A DNA stretch of 64,000 nt from Flavobacteriales bacterium UBA5081 (GCA_002415785.1 DIAJ01000015.1:12061-76060); one strand, 5' to 3'. Numbered from the stretch's first letter, positions 52,613 through 62,144 are shown. Notes: generated by a model from the letters alone, not told the origin. Made by a program: numbers and translations.

Positions 52613-55600
52613 ATGAAGCAATCAGCTCCTTATAAACCCCAAAATAAAATTAGAATTGTAACTGCCGCCTCTTTATTCGACGGTCACGATGCTGCGATTA
52701 ATGTGATGCGCAGAATTATTCAGGCTACCGGTGTTGAGGTGATTCACTTGGGTCACGACCGATCAGTGCAGGAGGTAGTGGACACCGCCATTCAAGAGGA
52801 TGCCAATGCCATTGCTATGACTTCCTACCAAGGTGGGCACACGGAGTATTTCAAATACATGAAAGATTTATTGGAGGAAAAAGGAGCCGGTCACATCAAG
52901 ATTTTTGGCGGTGGCGGCGGAGTAATTCTCCCTGAAGAAATTAAGGAGCTTCACGAATATGGAATTACCAGAATTTACTCTCCGGATGATGGTAGAGAGC
53001 TTGGTTTGCAAGGCATGATCAACGACTTGGTAGAGCAAAGTGATTTTCCAACAGGAAAAGATATAAAGGAGGAGACTACAAAAATCAAAACAAAGGATTC
53101 CTCTGCGATTGCACGATTAATTTCAGCAGCGGAAAACTATCCTGAAGAAGCTGAAAGTCAGTTGGAAGAAATTCACCAAATGGCGGAGAAAGTTAAAACG
53201 CCAATCTTGGGAATTACAGGTACAGGTGGTGCAGGAAAATCATCTTTGGTCGATGAGTTAATTCGTCGATTTTTAATTGACTTTCCTGAGAAAACATTGG
53301 GAGTTATATCGGTTGATCCTTCTAAAAGAAAAACCGGAGGGGCTTTGTTGGGAGATAGAATACGCATGAATTCATTGCGCAGCGACCGCGTTTATATGCG
53401 TTCCTTGGCTACTCGTCAGAGTAATTTAGCCTTGTCGAAGCATGTGAAAGAGGCAGTGTCAATTTTAAAAGCCGCCGAATTTGATTTAATTATTTTGGAA
53501 ACTTCCGGAATCGGTCAGTCTGATACAGAAATTACAGATCACTCCGATTTGAGTATGTATGTAATGACGCCGGAATTTGGAGCGGCTACACAGTTAGAGA
53601 AAATCGACATGTTGGATTTCGCCGATGTAGTAGCGATAAATAAATTTGATAAGCGAGGTGCTTTAGATGCGATTCGAGATGTACGCAAACAGTTTAAGCG
53701 CAATCATCAGTTGTTTGAAGCCAAGGACGAGGACTTGCCGGTTTATGGAACCATAGCTTCTCAGTTTAACGATCCGGGGACTAACCGTCTCTACAAGCAC
53801 TTAATGGACATTATTGTTGAACGAACGGGAGTGGATTTGAAAAGTACTTTTGAGATATCAGATGAGATGTCTGAAAAAGTATTTATCATTCCGCCAAAGC
53901 GCGTACGTTACCTTGCTGAAATTGCAGAGAGTAATCGTTCCTACGATCAATGGTCGGAAGAGCAAGCCGAGGTGGCTCAGCAACTTTACAGCTTGCAAAA
54001 GTCGATGGGTACAATCAAAGAAATGGAGGTGGAAGACAAAGATCGTTTGTTGAAAAACCTTCAGGAGTCCTTTGAAAAAGTAAAACTCAACTTAGACCCT
54101 AAAAACCTAAAGTTGATTGAAGAATGGCCGGAAAAGCAGAAAAAATACAGCGACGAAATTTATACCTTTAAGGTTAGGGATAAAGAAATTAAGATGGAAA
54201 CGCATACGGAGTCATTGTCGCATACGCAGATTCCGAAAGTGGCACTTCCAAAATACAAGGCTTGGGGCGATTTGCTGCAGTGGAACTTACAAGAAAATGT
54301 TCCGGGAGAGTTTCCTTACACAGCAGGACTTTTCCCTTTTAAACGCAAAGGTGAAGATCCTACGAGAATGTTTGCCGGAGAAGGTGGACCGGAGCGAACA
54401 AACCGTCGTTTCCACTATGTTTCTATGGATTTGCCGGCAAAGCGTTTGTCAACGGCATTCGACTCAGTTACTTTGTATGGTCAAGACCCTGCCTACCGAC
54501 CTGATATTTACGGTAAAATTGGAAATGCCGGAGTGTCAATTTGTTGTTTAGATGACGCTAAAAAGCTTTATTCAGGATTTAATTTGGCGGATCCAATGAC
54601 TTCCGTTTCTATGACCATTAACGGTCCTGCACCAATGTTGCTTGGCTTTTTTATGAATGCAGCCATTGATCAGCAATGTGAGATTTACATCAAAGAGAAA
54701 GGCTTAGAAAAAGAAGTTGAAGCGAAAATTGAAAAAATATATAAAGAAAAAGGTGTTGAGCGTCCTCGTTACCAAGGAGAATTGCCTGAAGGTAACAATG
54801 GTTTGGGCTTGATGTTATTAGGCGTAACCGGTGATCAGGTATTGAAGAGCTCGGTTTATGAAAAGATAAAAAAAGAAACCATTGCGGTGGTTCGTGGAAC
54901 GGTACAAGCCGATATATTAAAAGAGGATCAAGCGCAGAACACTTGTATTTTCTCTACTGAATTTGCCCTGCGTTTAATGGGCGATGTTCAAGAGTATTTC
55001 ATCGAAAATGCTGTGCGTAACTTTTATTCGGTCTCCATTTCCGGTTATCATATCGCAGAGGCAGGAGCCAACCCAATTACGCAGTTGGCCTTCACCTTGG
55101 CAAATGGGTTCACTTATGTAGAGTATTACTTGAGTCGAGGAATGGACATTAATAAATTTGGTCCTAATTTATCCTTTTTCTTCTCCAATGGAATTGACCC
55201 TGAATATGCAGTTATTGGTAGAGTTGCCAGAAGAATTTGGGCAAAAGCCTTAAAGCTGAAGTATGGGGCTAACTCCAGAGCACAAATGTTGAAGTATCAC
55301 ATTCAAACTTCGGGACGTTCATTGCATGCACAAGAGATTGACTTTAATGATATACGAACTACTTTGCAAGCCCTGTATGCGATTTATGATAATTGTAATT
55401 CGCTGCATACTAACGCTTACGATGAGGCAATTACAACTCCGACTGAAGAGTCAGTTCGTCGCGCCATGGCCATTCAGTTGATTATTAACCGAGAATTAGG
55501 TTTGGCAAAAAATGAAAATCCAATACAAGGTTCTTTCATTATTGAAGAGCTAACTGATTTAGTGGAAGAAGCTGTTTTAGCTGAATTTGACCGAATCACT

Positions 55601-55993
55601 GAAAGGGGAGGAGTGCTTGGAGCCATGGAAACCATGTATCAGCGTAGCAAGATACAGGAAGAAAGCTTGTATTACGAAAACCTAAAACACAGCGGAGAGT
55701 ATCCAATTATTGGAGTCAATACTTTCTTGAGTTCTAAAGGTTCGCCTACAGTAACGCCCGGAGAAGTAATTCGCGCGACTAAAGAGGAGAAAGAGTACCA
55801 GATTGAGATGCTGAAAAACTTGCATAAAGGCAATGAAAATACAGCTGAAGAAAAGCTAAACGAAATTCAGCGGGTGGCCATTGAAAACGGCAATATGTTC
55901 GAAGCTTTGATGGAAGTGACAAAATACTGCTCTTTGGGGCAAATTACCGATGCGCTTTTTGAAGTAGGAGGTCAGTATAGAAGGAATATGTGA
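52613..55993 (+). CDS. icmF: Fused isobutyryl-CoA mutase IcmF
   Basis: This 1126-residue adenosylcobalamin enzyme interconverts isobutyryl-CoA and butyryl-CoA (some members act on other branched acyl-CoAs). It includes its own GTPase chaperone. The B12 domain (1-145) has the DGHDAAI motif (24-30). A MeaB-like G domain follows, with the P-loop GTGGAGKSS near 203. The TIM-barrel mutase begins about 540, with TAGLFPFKR and SISGYHIAEAGAN. Where methylmalonyl-CoA mutase has Tyr and Arg (TMY, VRNT), this protein has Phe574 and Gln775 (GLF, AQNT), which favours isobutyryl-type substrates. It has its own promoter and is flanked by repeats. Confidence 0.95.
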   Translation: MKQSAPYKPQNKIRIVTAASLFDGHDAAINVMRRIIQATGVEVIHLGHDRSVQEVVDTAIQEDANAIAMTSYQGGHTEYFKYMKDLLEEKGAGHIKIFGGGGGVILPEEIKELHEYGITRIYSPDDGRELGLQGMINDLVEQSDFPTGKDIKEETTKIKTKDSSAIARLISAAENYPEEAESQLEEIHQMAEKVKTPILGITGTGGAGKSSLVDELIRRFLIDFPEKTLGVISVDPSKRKTGGALLGDRIRMNSLRSDRVYMRSLATRQSNLALSKHVKEAVSILKAAEFDLIILETSGIGQSDTEITDHSDLSMYVMTPEFGAATQLEKIDMLDFADVVAINKFDKRGALDAIRDVRKQFKRNHQLFEAKDEDLPVYGTIASQFNDPGTNRLYKHLMDIIVERTGVDLKSTFEISDEMSEKVFIIPPKRVRYLAEIAESNRSYDQWSEEQAEVAQQLYSLQKSMGTIKEMEVEDKDRLLKNLQESFEKVKLNLDPKNLKLIEEWPEKQKKYSDEIYTFKVRDKEIKMETHTESLSHTQIPKVALPKYKAWGDLLQWNLQENVPGEFPYTAGLFPFKRKGEDPTRMFAGEGGPERTNRRFHYVSMDLPAKRLSTAFDSVTLYGQDPAYRPDIYGKIGNAGVSICCLDDAKKLYSGFNLADPMTSVSMTINGPAPMLLGFFMNAAIDQQCEIYIKEKGLEKEVEAKIEKIYKEKGVERPRYQGELPEGNNGLGLMLLGVTGDQVLKSSVYEKIKKETIAVVRGTVQADILKEDQAQNTCIFSTEFALRLMGDVQEYFIENAVRNFYSVSISGYHIAEAGANPITQLAFTLANGFTYVEYYLSRGMDINKFGPNLSFFFSNGIDPEYAVIGRVARRIWAKALKLKYGANSRAQMLKYHIQTSGRSLHAQEIDFNDIRTTLQALYAIYDNCNSLHTNAYDEAITTPTEESVRRAMAIQLIINRELGLAKNENPIQGSFIIEELTDLVEEAVLAEFDRITERGGVLGAMETMYQRSKIQEESLYYENLKHSGEYPIIGVNTFLSSKGSPTVTPGEVIRATKEEKEYQIEMLKNLHKGNENTAEEKLNEIQRVAIENGNMFEALMEVTKYCSLGQITDALFEVGGQYRRNM

Positions 55994-57332
55994 TGTTGGG
56001 TTTAGATTTTTAGATGCAAGATTGCTGCGCTGCAAGAGTCAAGATGATTAACAATTGACAAATACTTTACAGCGAGTCGTTATACTTCAACAATATGTCC
56101 TACCGGAGGCGGCTTGTACAACACGAAAGCACCTAAGAGCGACGTGTCATGTTTGAACGAAAATATCTCCCGGAGACGCGTCACCCTGAACTAGTTTCAG
56201 GGTCTGTTTATGGCTTGGAAGATTATTCTATAGAACATAGGTCTAGGTTGCTTCAGATCCTGAAATACCTCTCGGCTTTGCTCGGGACTGCGAATTAAGG
56301 ATGACGCATTTCTATACAAATATTTCGTTTAGGATGAGCGTCTTCATTTGAAATTTTCGATTTGATTTTTTTTTCAACCGCAGAGGCGCTGAACCTGTTC
56401 CGATTTTTCGGAAGCCCGCAAAGGGTTTGTTAAGAGAAGTTCCGTTTTTAAATTCAGAAGTTGTTGCAATCCTAGACTCCCAACTTGACATTTGAAATTT
56501 ACGATTTGAAATTCCTCTATAGTCTTAACTCTAACGTCTAATCTCTTTAAATTAACATTAAGGCATTAAGAAAATTAAGGCTTTCATTAAGGGGTAGATT
56601 AGAACGCTCCTGCCTGCTGCAAGCAGGGATGACACTGATTGGGCTGATTTTCGCGGATGGTTTTTTTGTAAATAGAAGAACTTGGTTGAAGGTGAGTTTT
56701 TTAAAAACCGATTCTTAGTTTTTCACTCTTCATTCAAAACTTGACATTTGAAATTTGCGACTTGATTTTTTAACCGCAAAGCCGCTAAGCCCGCAAAGAT
56801 TTTGTTAAGAGAAATTCCGTTTTAAAATACTAAAGTTGTTGTAATCCTAGATTCAAAACTTGACATTTGACATTTGCGATTTGAAATTCCTCTAAACTCT
56901 AAATCTTGTCTCTTGCTTCTTGACTCTTGCATCTAAACCAGATAGAACGCTCCTGCCTGCTGCAAGCAGGGATGACACTGATTGGGCTGATTTACGTGGA
57001 TGGGTTTTTTTGTAAATAGAAGAACTTGTTGAAGGTGAGTTTTTTAAAAACCGATTCTTAATTTTTCACTCTTCATTCAAAACTTGACATTTGCGACTTG
57101 AAATTCCTCTAAGCTCTAAATCATGTCACTATCATCTAGACCTAATAGAACGCTCTTGCCTACTGCAAGCAGGAATTACGCTGATCTAGCAGATTTACGC
57201 GGATTTTATATGTAAACTTAAAACTCTAGTCGATTCTAAAAACCAATTCTTAATTCTTAATTCAGAATTCAAAACTTGACATTTGAAATTTGCGACTTGA
57301 AACTCCTCAAAACTCTATGGTCTAAAATCTAA
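55994..57332. repeat. 1.3-kb non-coding island of alternating degenerate repeats
   Basis: No credible gene lies here. Two types of unit alternate. Type A (56361-56520 and 56761-56895) begins AACCGCA-AG-CGCT and includes TTGTTAAGAGAA-TTCCG and AGTTGTTG-AATCCTAGA. Type B (56601-56765, 56944-57101 and a worn copy 57147-57300) begins AGAACGCTC-TGCCT-CTGCAAGCAGG and includes ACTGATTGGGCTGATTT and AAAAACCGATTCTTA. Both types end with AACTTGACATTTG...GCGACTTGAAATTCCTCT (56482-56518, 56737-56765, 56856-56893, 57079-57110, 57271-57308). There is no regular spacer, so it is not a CRISPR array. Confidence 0.75.
56180..56202. repeat. Dispersed CCCTGAA/TTTCAGGG repeat, copy 2
   Basis: GTCACCCTGAACTAG followed by TTTCAGGG matches, as reverse complement, the copy at 25965-25987. 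The CCCTGAA and TTCAGGG arms are inverted repeats. It lies in the first part of the repeat island. Confidence 0.55.
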
Positions 57333-57896
57333 CTAGTCTTCCCCTAACATCCCTTCCATTAAATCTTCATCAGCAGGTTCATCGCAAAACCAGATTCCGA
57401 AAAGTGCTTTTTTGAATTCTAAGCCTTTAATAGCCGGCATTTTTTTGCCATTTTTGCTCACGACAATGCCAACTCCTTTTTGATAAGCGATGACGTAATG
57501 ATCGCCTTTATTGATTTCTTCTTTAAAAAAACTTTTGAAGGTTTCAATTTTGTCTTTTAATGGAGCAGTGTTTCCTTTTGTAGAGTTTTTAAAGCCTTCA
57601 TTAACGGCATCAATCATTTTTTGAGAAGTAATCATGGATGAAACAATGTCTAGTGTAATGGCCATCGTTTCATCATCGTTCATCACAGAATTTCTGTCTT
57701 TGCCGGTGTTTTTCAAGTAAAGGGATCCAACATAAAGGTCTAAAAAGAATTTTTCACGAATACCTGCACCATTAAAGTTTAAGGTTTCTTCACCTATTTT
57801 AATTGTTTTGGCTGGAGTAACTCCCGAAATTTCTTCTTGTGAAAAGCCAAGTTGTGAGATGGTAAAAATGCTCAGTAATAAAAGTATCTTTTTCAT
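57333..57896 (-). CDS. Exported chalcone-isomerase-like family protein
   Basis: This 187-residue protein has a signal peptide (MKKILLLLSIFTISQLGFSQ) and the chalcone-isomerase-like fold pattern: LNFNGAGIREKFFLDLYVGSLYLKN, MAITLDIVSSMITSQKMIDAVNEGF, then IAYQKGVGIVVSKNGKKMPAIKGLEFKKALFGIWFCDEPAD. Bacterial members are periplasmic, and I know of no proven enzymatic activity for them. The gene stands alone. Confidence 0.85.
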   Translation of the reverse strand: MKKILLLLSIFTISQLGFSQEEISGVTPAKTIKIGEETLNFNGAGIREKFFLDLYVGSLYLKNTGKDRNSVMNDDETMAITLDIVSSMITSQKMIDAVNEGFKNSTKGNTAPLKDKIETFKSFFKEEINKGDHYVIAYQKGVGIVVSKNGKKMPAIKGLEFKKALFGIWFCDEPADEDLMEGMLGED

Positions 57897-58222
57897 GATA
57901 AAATTTTTGATGAATTTAAAGAAAAATTCTCAATCTTACTTTTCAATTTCTGTACCTAGACTTTTAAAACATAAAGTCACCATAAAAGTTTTTCTTTTTT
58001 AGCATAAATTATTAGTTTGTAAGTGAAGTTATATAATCTTTAATATTGTGATGGATTGAGTTTTTAATTTAATTCGCTTATAGTGTAAGTATCTGTTATT
58101 TATTGTTTTAAGTTTTTTGAGGCCTAGGACTTATTTTTTCATTTTTAGCAATCTCTCCAATTAGCTCAACTTGTGAGCCATAAAATTTATATTTACACTT
58201 TCTTTTTAGAGCTGTATAAAAA
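57897..58222. other. Gene-free stretch between divergent genes
   Basis: This 326-bp AT-rich gap separates the chalcone-isomerase-like gene from the glycosyltransferase gene and must hold both promoters. The best candidate is TATATTTA at 58188-58195 (one mismatch to TAnnTTTG), with a TTG at 58171-58173 but a short spacing of 14. I see no RNA gene or repeat here. Confidence 0.5.
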
Positions 58223-58969
58223 ATGATCAACCAAAAGAAAGTAGTAGTGGTAATGCCAGCATACAATGCTTCAAAAACCTTAGAAAATACTTATCGTGAA
58301 ATTCCAATGGATTTGGTGGATGAAGTAATTGTAGTAGATGACTGCAGTAAAGACGATACCGCGGAAAAAGCAAGAGCATTAGGCATTAAGTATGTAATCC
58401 AACACAAAGCCAATAAAGGCTATGGAGGAAATCAAAAAACCTGCTACCAAACTGCGCTTCAGCTGGGTGCCGACATTATAATTATGGTTCATCCGGATTA
58501 TCAATACACTCCAAAGTTAATACCTTCAATGTGCTACCTGATTGCCAACGACTTGTTTCAAGTTGTTTTGGGCTCTCGCATTTTGGGTAGCGGAGCTTTA
58601 AAAGGGGGTATGCCTTTGTACAAATACATTGCGAACCGCTTTTTAACATTTGTACAAAATTTATTAGTGGGGGCAAAACTGTCAGAGTACCACACCGGCT
58701 ACAGGGCTTTTTCAAAGGAACTTTTAGAGTCGATTAACTACTTGGAAAACTCAGACAACTTTGTTTTCGACAACCAAATGCTCTCTCAGATTATTTACCG
58801 AGGTTATGAAATTGCCGAAGTTACTTGCCCGACAAAATACTTCGACGAAGGTTCTTCCATCAATTTAAAAAACAGCATAGTGTATGGATTAGGAGTCTTA
58901 AAAACTTCATGCAAGCATCGTTTGCAAAAGTGGAAATTGATAAACAGTAGTATGTATGCCCGTCCCTAA
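58223..58969 (+). CDS. Family 2 glycosyltransferase (dolichol-phosphate-mannose synthase-like)
   Basis: The 248-residue protein has the GT-A fold order: VVVVMPAYNASKTLENTYREIP, EVIVVDDCSKDDT, HKANKGYGGNQKTCYQTAL, and IIMVHPDYQYTPKLIPSM with a DxD-like metal site. The pattern LGSRILGSGALKGGMPLYKYIANRFLTF then follows. It probably moves a sugar from a nucleotide donor to a lipid carrier or surface glycan. It overlaps the methyltransferase gene by 14 nt, so the two probably act on the same glycan or lipid. Confidence 0.88.
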   Translation: MINQKKVVVVMPAYNASKTLENTYREIPMDLVDEVIVVDDCSKDDTAEKARALGIKYVIQHKANKGYGGNQKTCYQTALQLGADIIIMVHPDYQYTPKLIPSMCYLIANDLFQVVLGSRILGSGALKGGMPLYKYIANRFLTFVQNLLVGAKLSEYHTGYRAFSKELLESINYLENSDNFVFDNQMLSQIIYRGYEIAEVTCPTKYFDEGSSINLKNSIVYGLGVLKTSCKHRLQKWKLINSSMYARP

Positions 58970-59927
58970 ATGCATTTATTGTTTGAGCGAAGATGTAAAA
59001 CATCAATTCCCTATAAAAGATCAATATGCTGGTGAATATGAAGCCTATCGCTGTGTAAGATGTCGCACTTTTTTCTTGCATCCACAGCCCACTAATACTC
59101 AATTAAAAAAAGCTTATGACTCTTCTTATTATGGAGAAGGGGAAAGTAAGTTTTCGCCTTTGGTAGAAAAAGTAATTGACTTTTTTAGAATGCAGAATGC
59201 TAAAAAAATGGCTCGACTTTTTGGCGGCAGTGGCAAAATAGTAGATGTAGGCTGCGGAAATGGGAACTTTTTAAGCTACTTAGGCAAAGCCGGAAATTTT
59301 AATCTAGTTGGAATAGAGCCGGAGGGAAGCTCAGCTGATCGAGCTGAAAAACATGACGAAATTCAACTTATTCGTGGCTTTTTAGAAGAAGATATTTTTG
59401 AACCCAAGTCGATTGATGCCGTTAGCTTAATTCACGTATTTGAGCATTTGCCCAATCCTCAACAAAGTTTGGATATTTTTCAAAAGATCTTAAAAGAGAA
59501 TGGTACAATACTCATCGAAATCCCCAACATCGATTCATGGCAAGCTAATTTGTTCAAGCAAAACTGGTTGCATTTAGATCCTCCGAGGCATTTGAATTTA
59601 ATGTCGCCTAAAGTATTGATTCAAGAACTTGATAAAAGAGGCTTTCATTGCATTCGCAAAAGTTATTTTTCTCCTCAATACAATCCTTTTGGGGCGCAAC
59701 AATCGATTCTCAATTTTTTTTGTAAGAAAAGAGAAGTGCTATATGAACATTTAAAAGGCAATCAGCTTTATACGAAAGAGTACTCCGCACTTAGCCTTTT
59801 CGCTCAAAAGTTATTTCATTGGTTGAGCTTTCCACTCTTTGTTGCTACCGACTTTGTTGCTTCTCTATTTGGCAAAAGTGCATGCGTTCAATTGGTGTTT
59901 AAAAATGAAACAGTTGTTAAAGAATAA
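58956..59927 (+). CDS. SAM-dependent methyltransferase with N-terminal zinc-finger-like motif
   Basis: This 323-residue protein starts with two CxxC pairs (PKCIYCLSEDVKHQF and YRCVRCRTFFLHPQPT) like the metal-binding head of sugar and quinone-type methyltransferases. The class I SAM fold follows: KIVDVGCGNGNFLSYLGKAG near residue 90, VGIEPEGSSADRAEK, and IHVFEHLPNPQQSL with EIPNIDS. A C-terminal hydrophobic stretch (FHWLSFPLFVATDFVASLFG) may sit on the membrane. The overlap with the glycosyltransferase suggests a surface-polysaccharide role. Confidence 0.87.
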   Translation: MPVPKCIYCLSEDVKHQFPIKDQYAGEYEAYRCVRCRTFFLHPQPTNTQLKKAYDSSYYGEGESKFSPLVEKVIDFFRMQNAKKMARLFGGSGKIVDVGCGNGNFLSYLGKAGNFNLVGIEPEGSSADRAEKHDEIQLIRGFLEEDIFEPKSIDAVSLIHVFEHLPNPQQSLDIFQKILKENGTILIEIPNIDSWQANLFKQNWLHLDPPRHLNLMSPKVLIQELDKRGFHCIRKSYFSPQYNPFGAQQSILNFFCKKREVLYEHLKGNQLYTKEYSALSLFAQKLFHWLSFPLFVATDFVASLFGKSACVQLVFKNETVVKE

Positions 59928-59978
59928 TAAGTCCTTGAGACTTTATTTTAGCAGCTTGGAATTCCTTAATTGAAGGCT

Positions 59979-59986
59979 TACTTTTG
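59979..59986 (+). promoter_or_regulatory. pruA promoter (-33 TTG, -7 TACTTTTG)
   Basis: TACTTTTG is a perfect -7 match with a TTG at 59956-59958, exactly 20 nt upstream. It lies 49 nt before the ATG at 60036. Confidence 0.7.
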
Positions 59987-60035
59987 TTTGGCATAAAAAA
60001 ATGCCTGAAACAATAAATTAAAATTAAGAAAGAAT

Positions 60036-61658
60036 ATGTCGAACGCTATTTTTAATACACCGGTAGCGATTAACGAGCCGGTTTTATCATACGCTCCGGG
60101 TACTCCCGAAAGAGAAGAGTTGCAGAACACTGTTGCTTCTATGAAGTCAGAGGAAAGAGACATTCCAATGTTTATTGGCGGAAAGGAAGTTCGTACTGAC
60201 AACAAAGTGAGCATGCATCCTCCTTACCAACACAAGCATTTGTTGGGTCATTATCACAAAGGCGATGCATCTCATGTAAAAGCAGCAATTAATGCAGCTT
60301 TGAATGCTCGTCATGCTTGGGGAGAGCTTCCTTGGGAGCAAAGAGCTTCAGTGTTTTTAAAAGCTGCTGAATTGATTGCAGGGCCTTATCGTCAAAAAAT
60401 GAATGCTGCAACGATGTTGGCACAGTCTAAAAATGCTTTTCAAGCAGAGATTGATTCGGCTTGTGAAATTGTTGACTTTTTCCGCTTTAACGCAGAATAT
60501 ATGCGTCAGATTTACACAGAGCAGCCGGAATCTTCTGAAGGGGTTTGGAACCGCTTAGAGTACCGTCCGTTGGAAGGATTTATCTTTGCCTTAACTCCAT
60601 TCAATTTTACCGCTATTGCCGGAAATTTACCTGCGAGCCCTGCTATGATGGGCAATACAGTGGTTTGGAAGCCCGCTAACGCTCAAATTTACTCAGCTTG
60701 GGTAATTATGGAAGTATTGCGAGAAGCAGGTTTACCGGATGGTGTAATCAACCTGATTTACGTTGACGGGCCAACTGCCGGAGATGAAATATTCACACAT
60801 CCTGAATTTGCGGGAATTCACTTTACGGGATCAACCGGTGTTTTTGAAAACATTTGGAAAACCATTGGCAATAATATCCAAACTTATAAATCTTATCCTA
60901 GAATTGTTGGAGAAACAGGTGGTAAGGATTTCATCTTTGCACACGAATCGGCAGATCCAAAGCAAGTGGCTACAGCGATTACCAGAGGTGCTTTTGAGTT
61001 CCAAGGTCAAAAGTGTTCTGCTGCAAGTAGAGCGTATATACCTAAGTCGATTTGGAGTGAAGTGAAAGATTTTGTAATTGCCGACTTAAAGTCAATTAAA
61101 ATGGGTTCTCCGGAAGACTTTAGCAATTTTGTGAATGCAGTAATCGATGAGAAAGCTTTTGATAAAATTGCCAATTATATCGACAATGCTAAAAGAGCTG
61201 ATTCGGCTGAAGTTATTGCCGGAGGGAATTATGATAAGTCGGAAGGTTACTTTATTGAGCCAACCGTTGTCTTGGCTTCAGACCCAAAATACACTACTAT
61301 GTGTGAAGAGATCTTTGGTCCGGTGATTAGCATTTATGTTTACGATGAAAATGATTTTGAAGCAACTTTAAAGTTGGTTGATGATAATAGTTATGCCCTA
61401 ACAGGTGGAATCTTTGCAAAAGATCGTCATGTGATTAATTATATTTGTAGAGCATTGGTAAACTCTGCAGGAAACTTCTACATCAACGACAAGCCAACTG
61501 GTGCAGTGGTTGGTCAGCAGCCTTTTGGAGGTGCAAGAAAATCCGGTACAAATGACAAAGCTGGAGCCATGCAAAACTTAATGCGTTGGGTTTCTTCAAG
61601 AACAATTAAAGAGACATTTGTTCCTGCTAAAGATTACCGCTATCCTTTTATGGGCTAG
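60036..61658 (+). CDS. pruA: 1-pyrroline-5-carboxylate dehydrogenase
   Basis: It oxidises glutamate semialdehyde (from proline or ornithine) to glutamate with NAD. The 540-residue aldehyde dehydrogenase has FTPFNFTAIAGNLPASPAMMGNTVVWKPA, GIHFTGSTGVF, the general-base Glu in RIVGETGGKDF and the nucleophilic Cys in FEFQGQKCSAASRAYIP. It continues to EEIFGPVISIYVYDE and GQQPFGGARKSGTNDKAG. Length and motifs match the P5C dehydrogenase subfamily. It has its own promoter and terminator. Proline dehydrogenase is not in the window. Confidence 0.95.
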   Translation: MSNAIFNTPVAINEPVLSYAPGTPEREELQNTVASMKSEERDIPMFIGGKEVRTDNKVSMHPPYQHKHLLGHYHKGDASHVKAAINAALNARHAWGELPWEQRASVFLKAAELIAGPYRQKMNAATMLAQSKNAFQAEIDSACEIVDFFRFNAEYMRQIYTEQPESSEGVWNRLEYRPLEGFIFALTPFNFTAIAGNLPASPAMMGNTVVWKPANAQIYSAWVIMEVLREAGLPDGVINLIYVDGPTAGDEIFTHPEFAGIHFTGSTGVFENIWKTIGNNIQTYKSYPRIVGETGGKDFIFAHESADPKQVATAITRGAFEFQGQKCSAASRAYIPKSIWSEVKDFVIADLKSIKMGSPEDFSNFVNAVIDEKAFDKIANYIDNAKRADSAEVIAGGNYDKSEGYFIEPTVVLASDPKYTTMCEEIFGPVISIYVYDENDFEATLKLVDDNSYALTGGIFAKDRHVINYICRALVNSAGNFYINDKPTGAVVGQQPFGGARKSGTNDKAGAMQNLMRWVSSRTIKETFVPAKDYRYPFMG

Positions 61659-61682
61659 TTTGTAAAATAAATTATAACTAAC

Positions 61683-61719
61683 AAAAGCCTGTTGAACCTT
61701 TTTCAGCAGGCTTTTTTTT
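61683..61719 (+). terminator. pruA intrinsic terminator
   Basis: AAAAGCCTGTTGAA and TTCAGCAGGCTTTT form a stem with one mismatch and are followed by a run of Ts. It lies 24 nt after the pruA stop. Confidence 0.85.
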
Positions 61720-61838
61720 ATTCCAACTTTTGGGTGAATCTTTGTAAAGTGAAACAACCAATAATTTTGACATCTGAACGTTAAAATCAAGTATGAACAA
61801 AATTTTGTAAGTTACATCAGACCTTTAAAAATTGATTT

Positions 61839-62144
61839 GTGCAGATTAAATTACCTTTCCGTATACCGAAATTATTGAAGAACAAATTTGCACTTACGGC
61901 ATTTGTCTTTTTAATATGGATTACTTTTTTTGATCAAAACAATCTCATAACTCAGATTCAATACCGTATGGAGTTAAATAAACTAGAAGAAGAGAGAGAG
62001 TTTTACAAAGAAGAGATTAAAGTAATTTTAGAAGACTTAGATGACTTAGAACGAAACCCAAAAACGCTAGAAAAGTTTGCTCGAGAAAAATACCTCATGA
62101 AAAAAGAGAATGAAGAGATTTTTGTGATTGTAGAGGAAGAGTGA
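61839..62144 (+). CDS. Septum formation initiator family protein (FtsB/DivIC-like)
   Basis: This 101-residue protein has a basic N-terminus, one membrane helix (FALTAFVFLIWITFF, about 17-32) and a coiled coil (YRMELNKLEEEREFYKEEIKVILEDLDDLE). It closes with the family-typical NPKTLEKFAREKYLMKKENEEIFVI. It should span the inner membrane with the coiled coil outside and link division proteins at the septum. The start is GTG at 61839; no ATG precedes the helix. Confidence 0.88.
   Translation: MQIKLPFRIPKLLKNKFALTAFVFLIWITFFDQNNLITQIQYRMELNKLEEEREFYKEEIKVILEDLDDLERNPKTLEKFAREKYLMKKENEEIFVIVEEE

Noticed and set aside
54117..54551. A 144-codon open frame inside icmF.
   Set aside because: It lies fully within the conserved icmF frame and its product is an Arg/Lys-rich shadow.
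55994..56350. Possible tRNA or small RNA gene in the GC-richer part after icmF.
   Set aside because: No cloverleaf arms or TTCGAAT-like T loop could be assembled; the sequence looks like interspersed repeats.
56361..57308. Repeats after icmF considered as a CRISPR array.
   Set aside because: Units are long and uneven, there are no constant spacers of 25-40 bp, and no cas gene is nearby.
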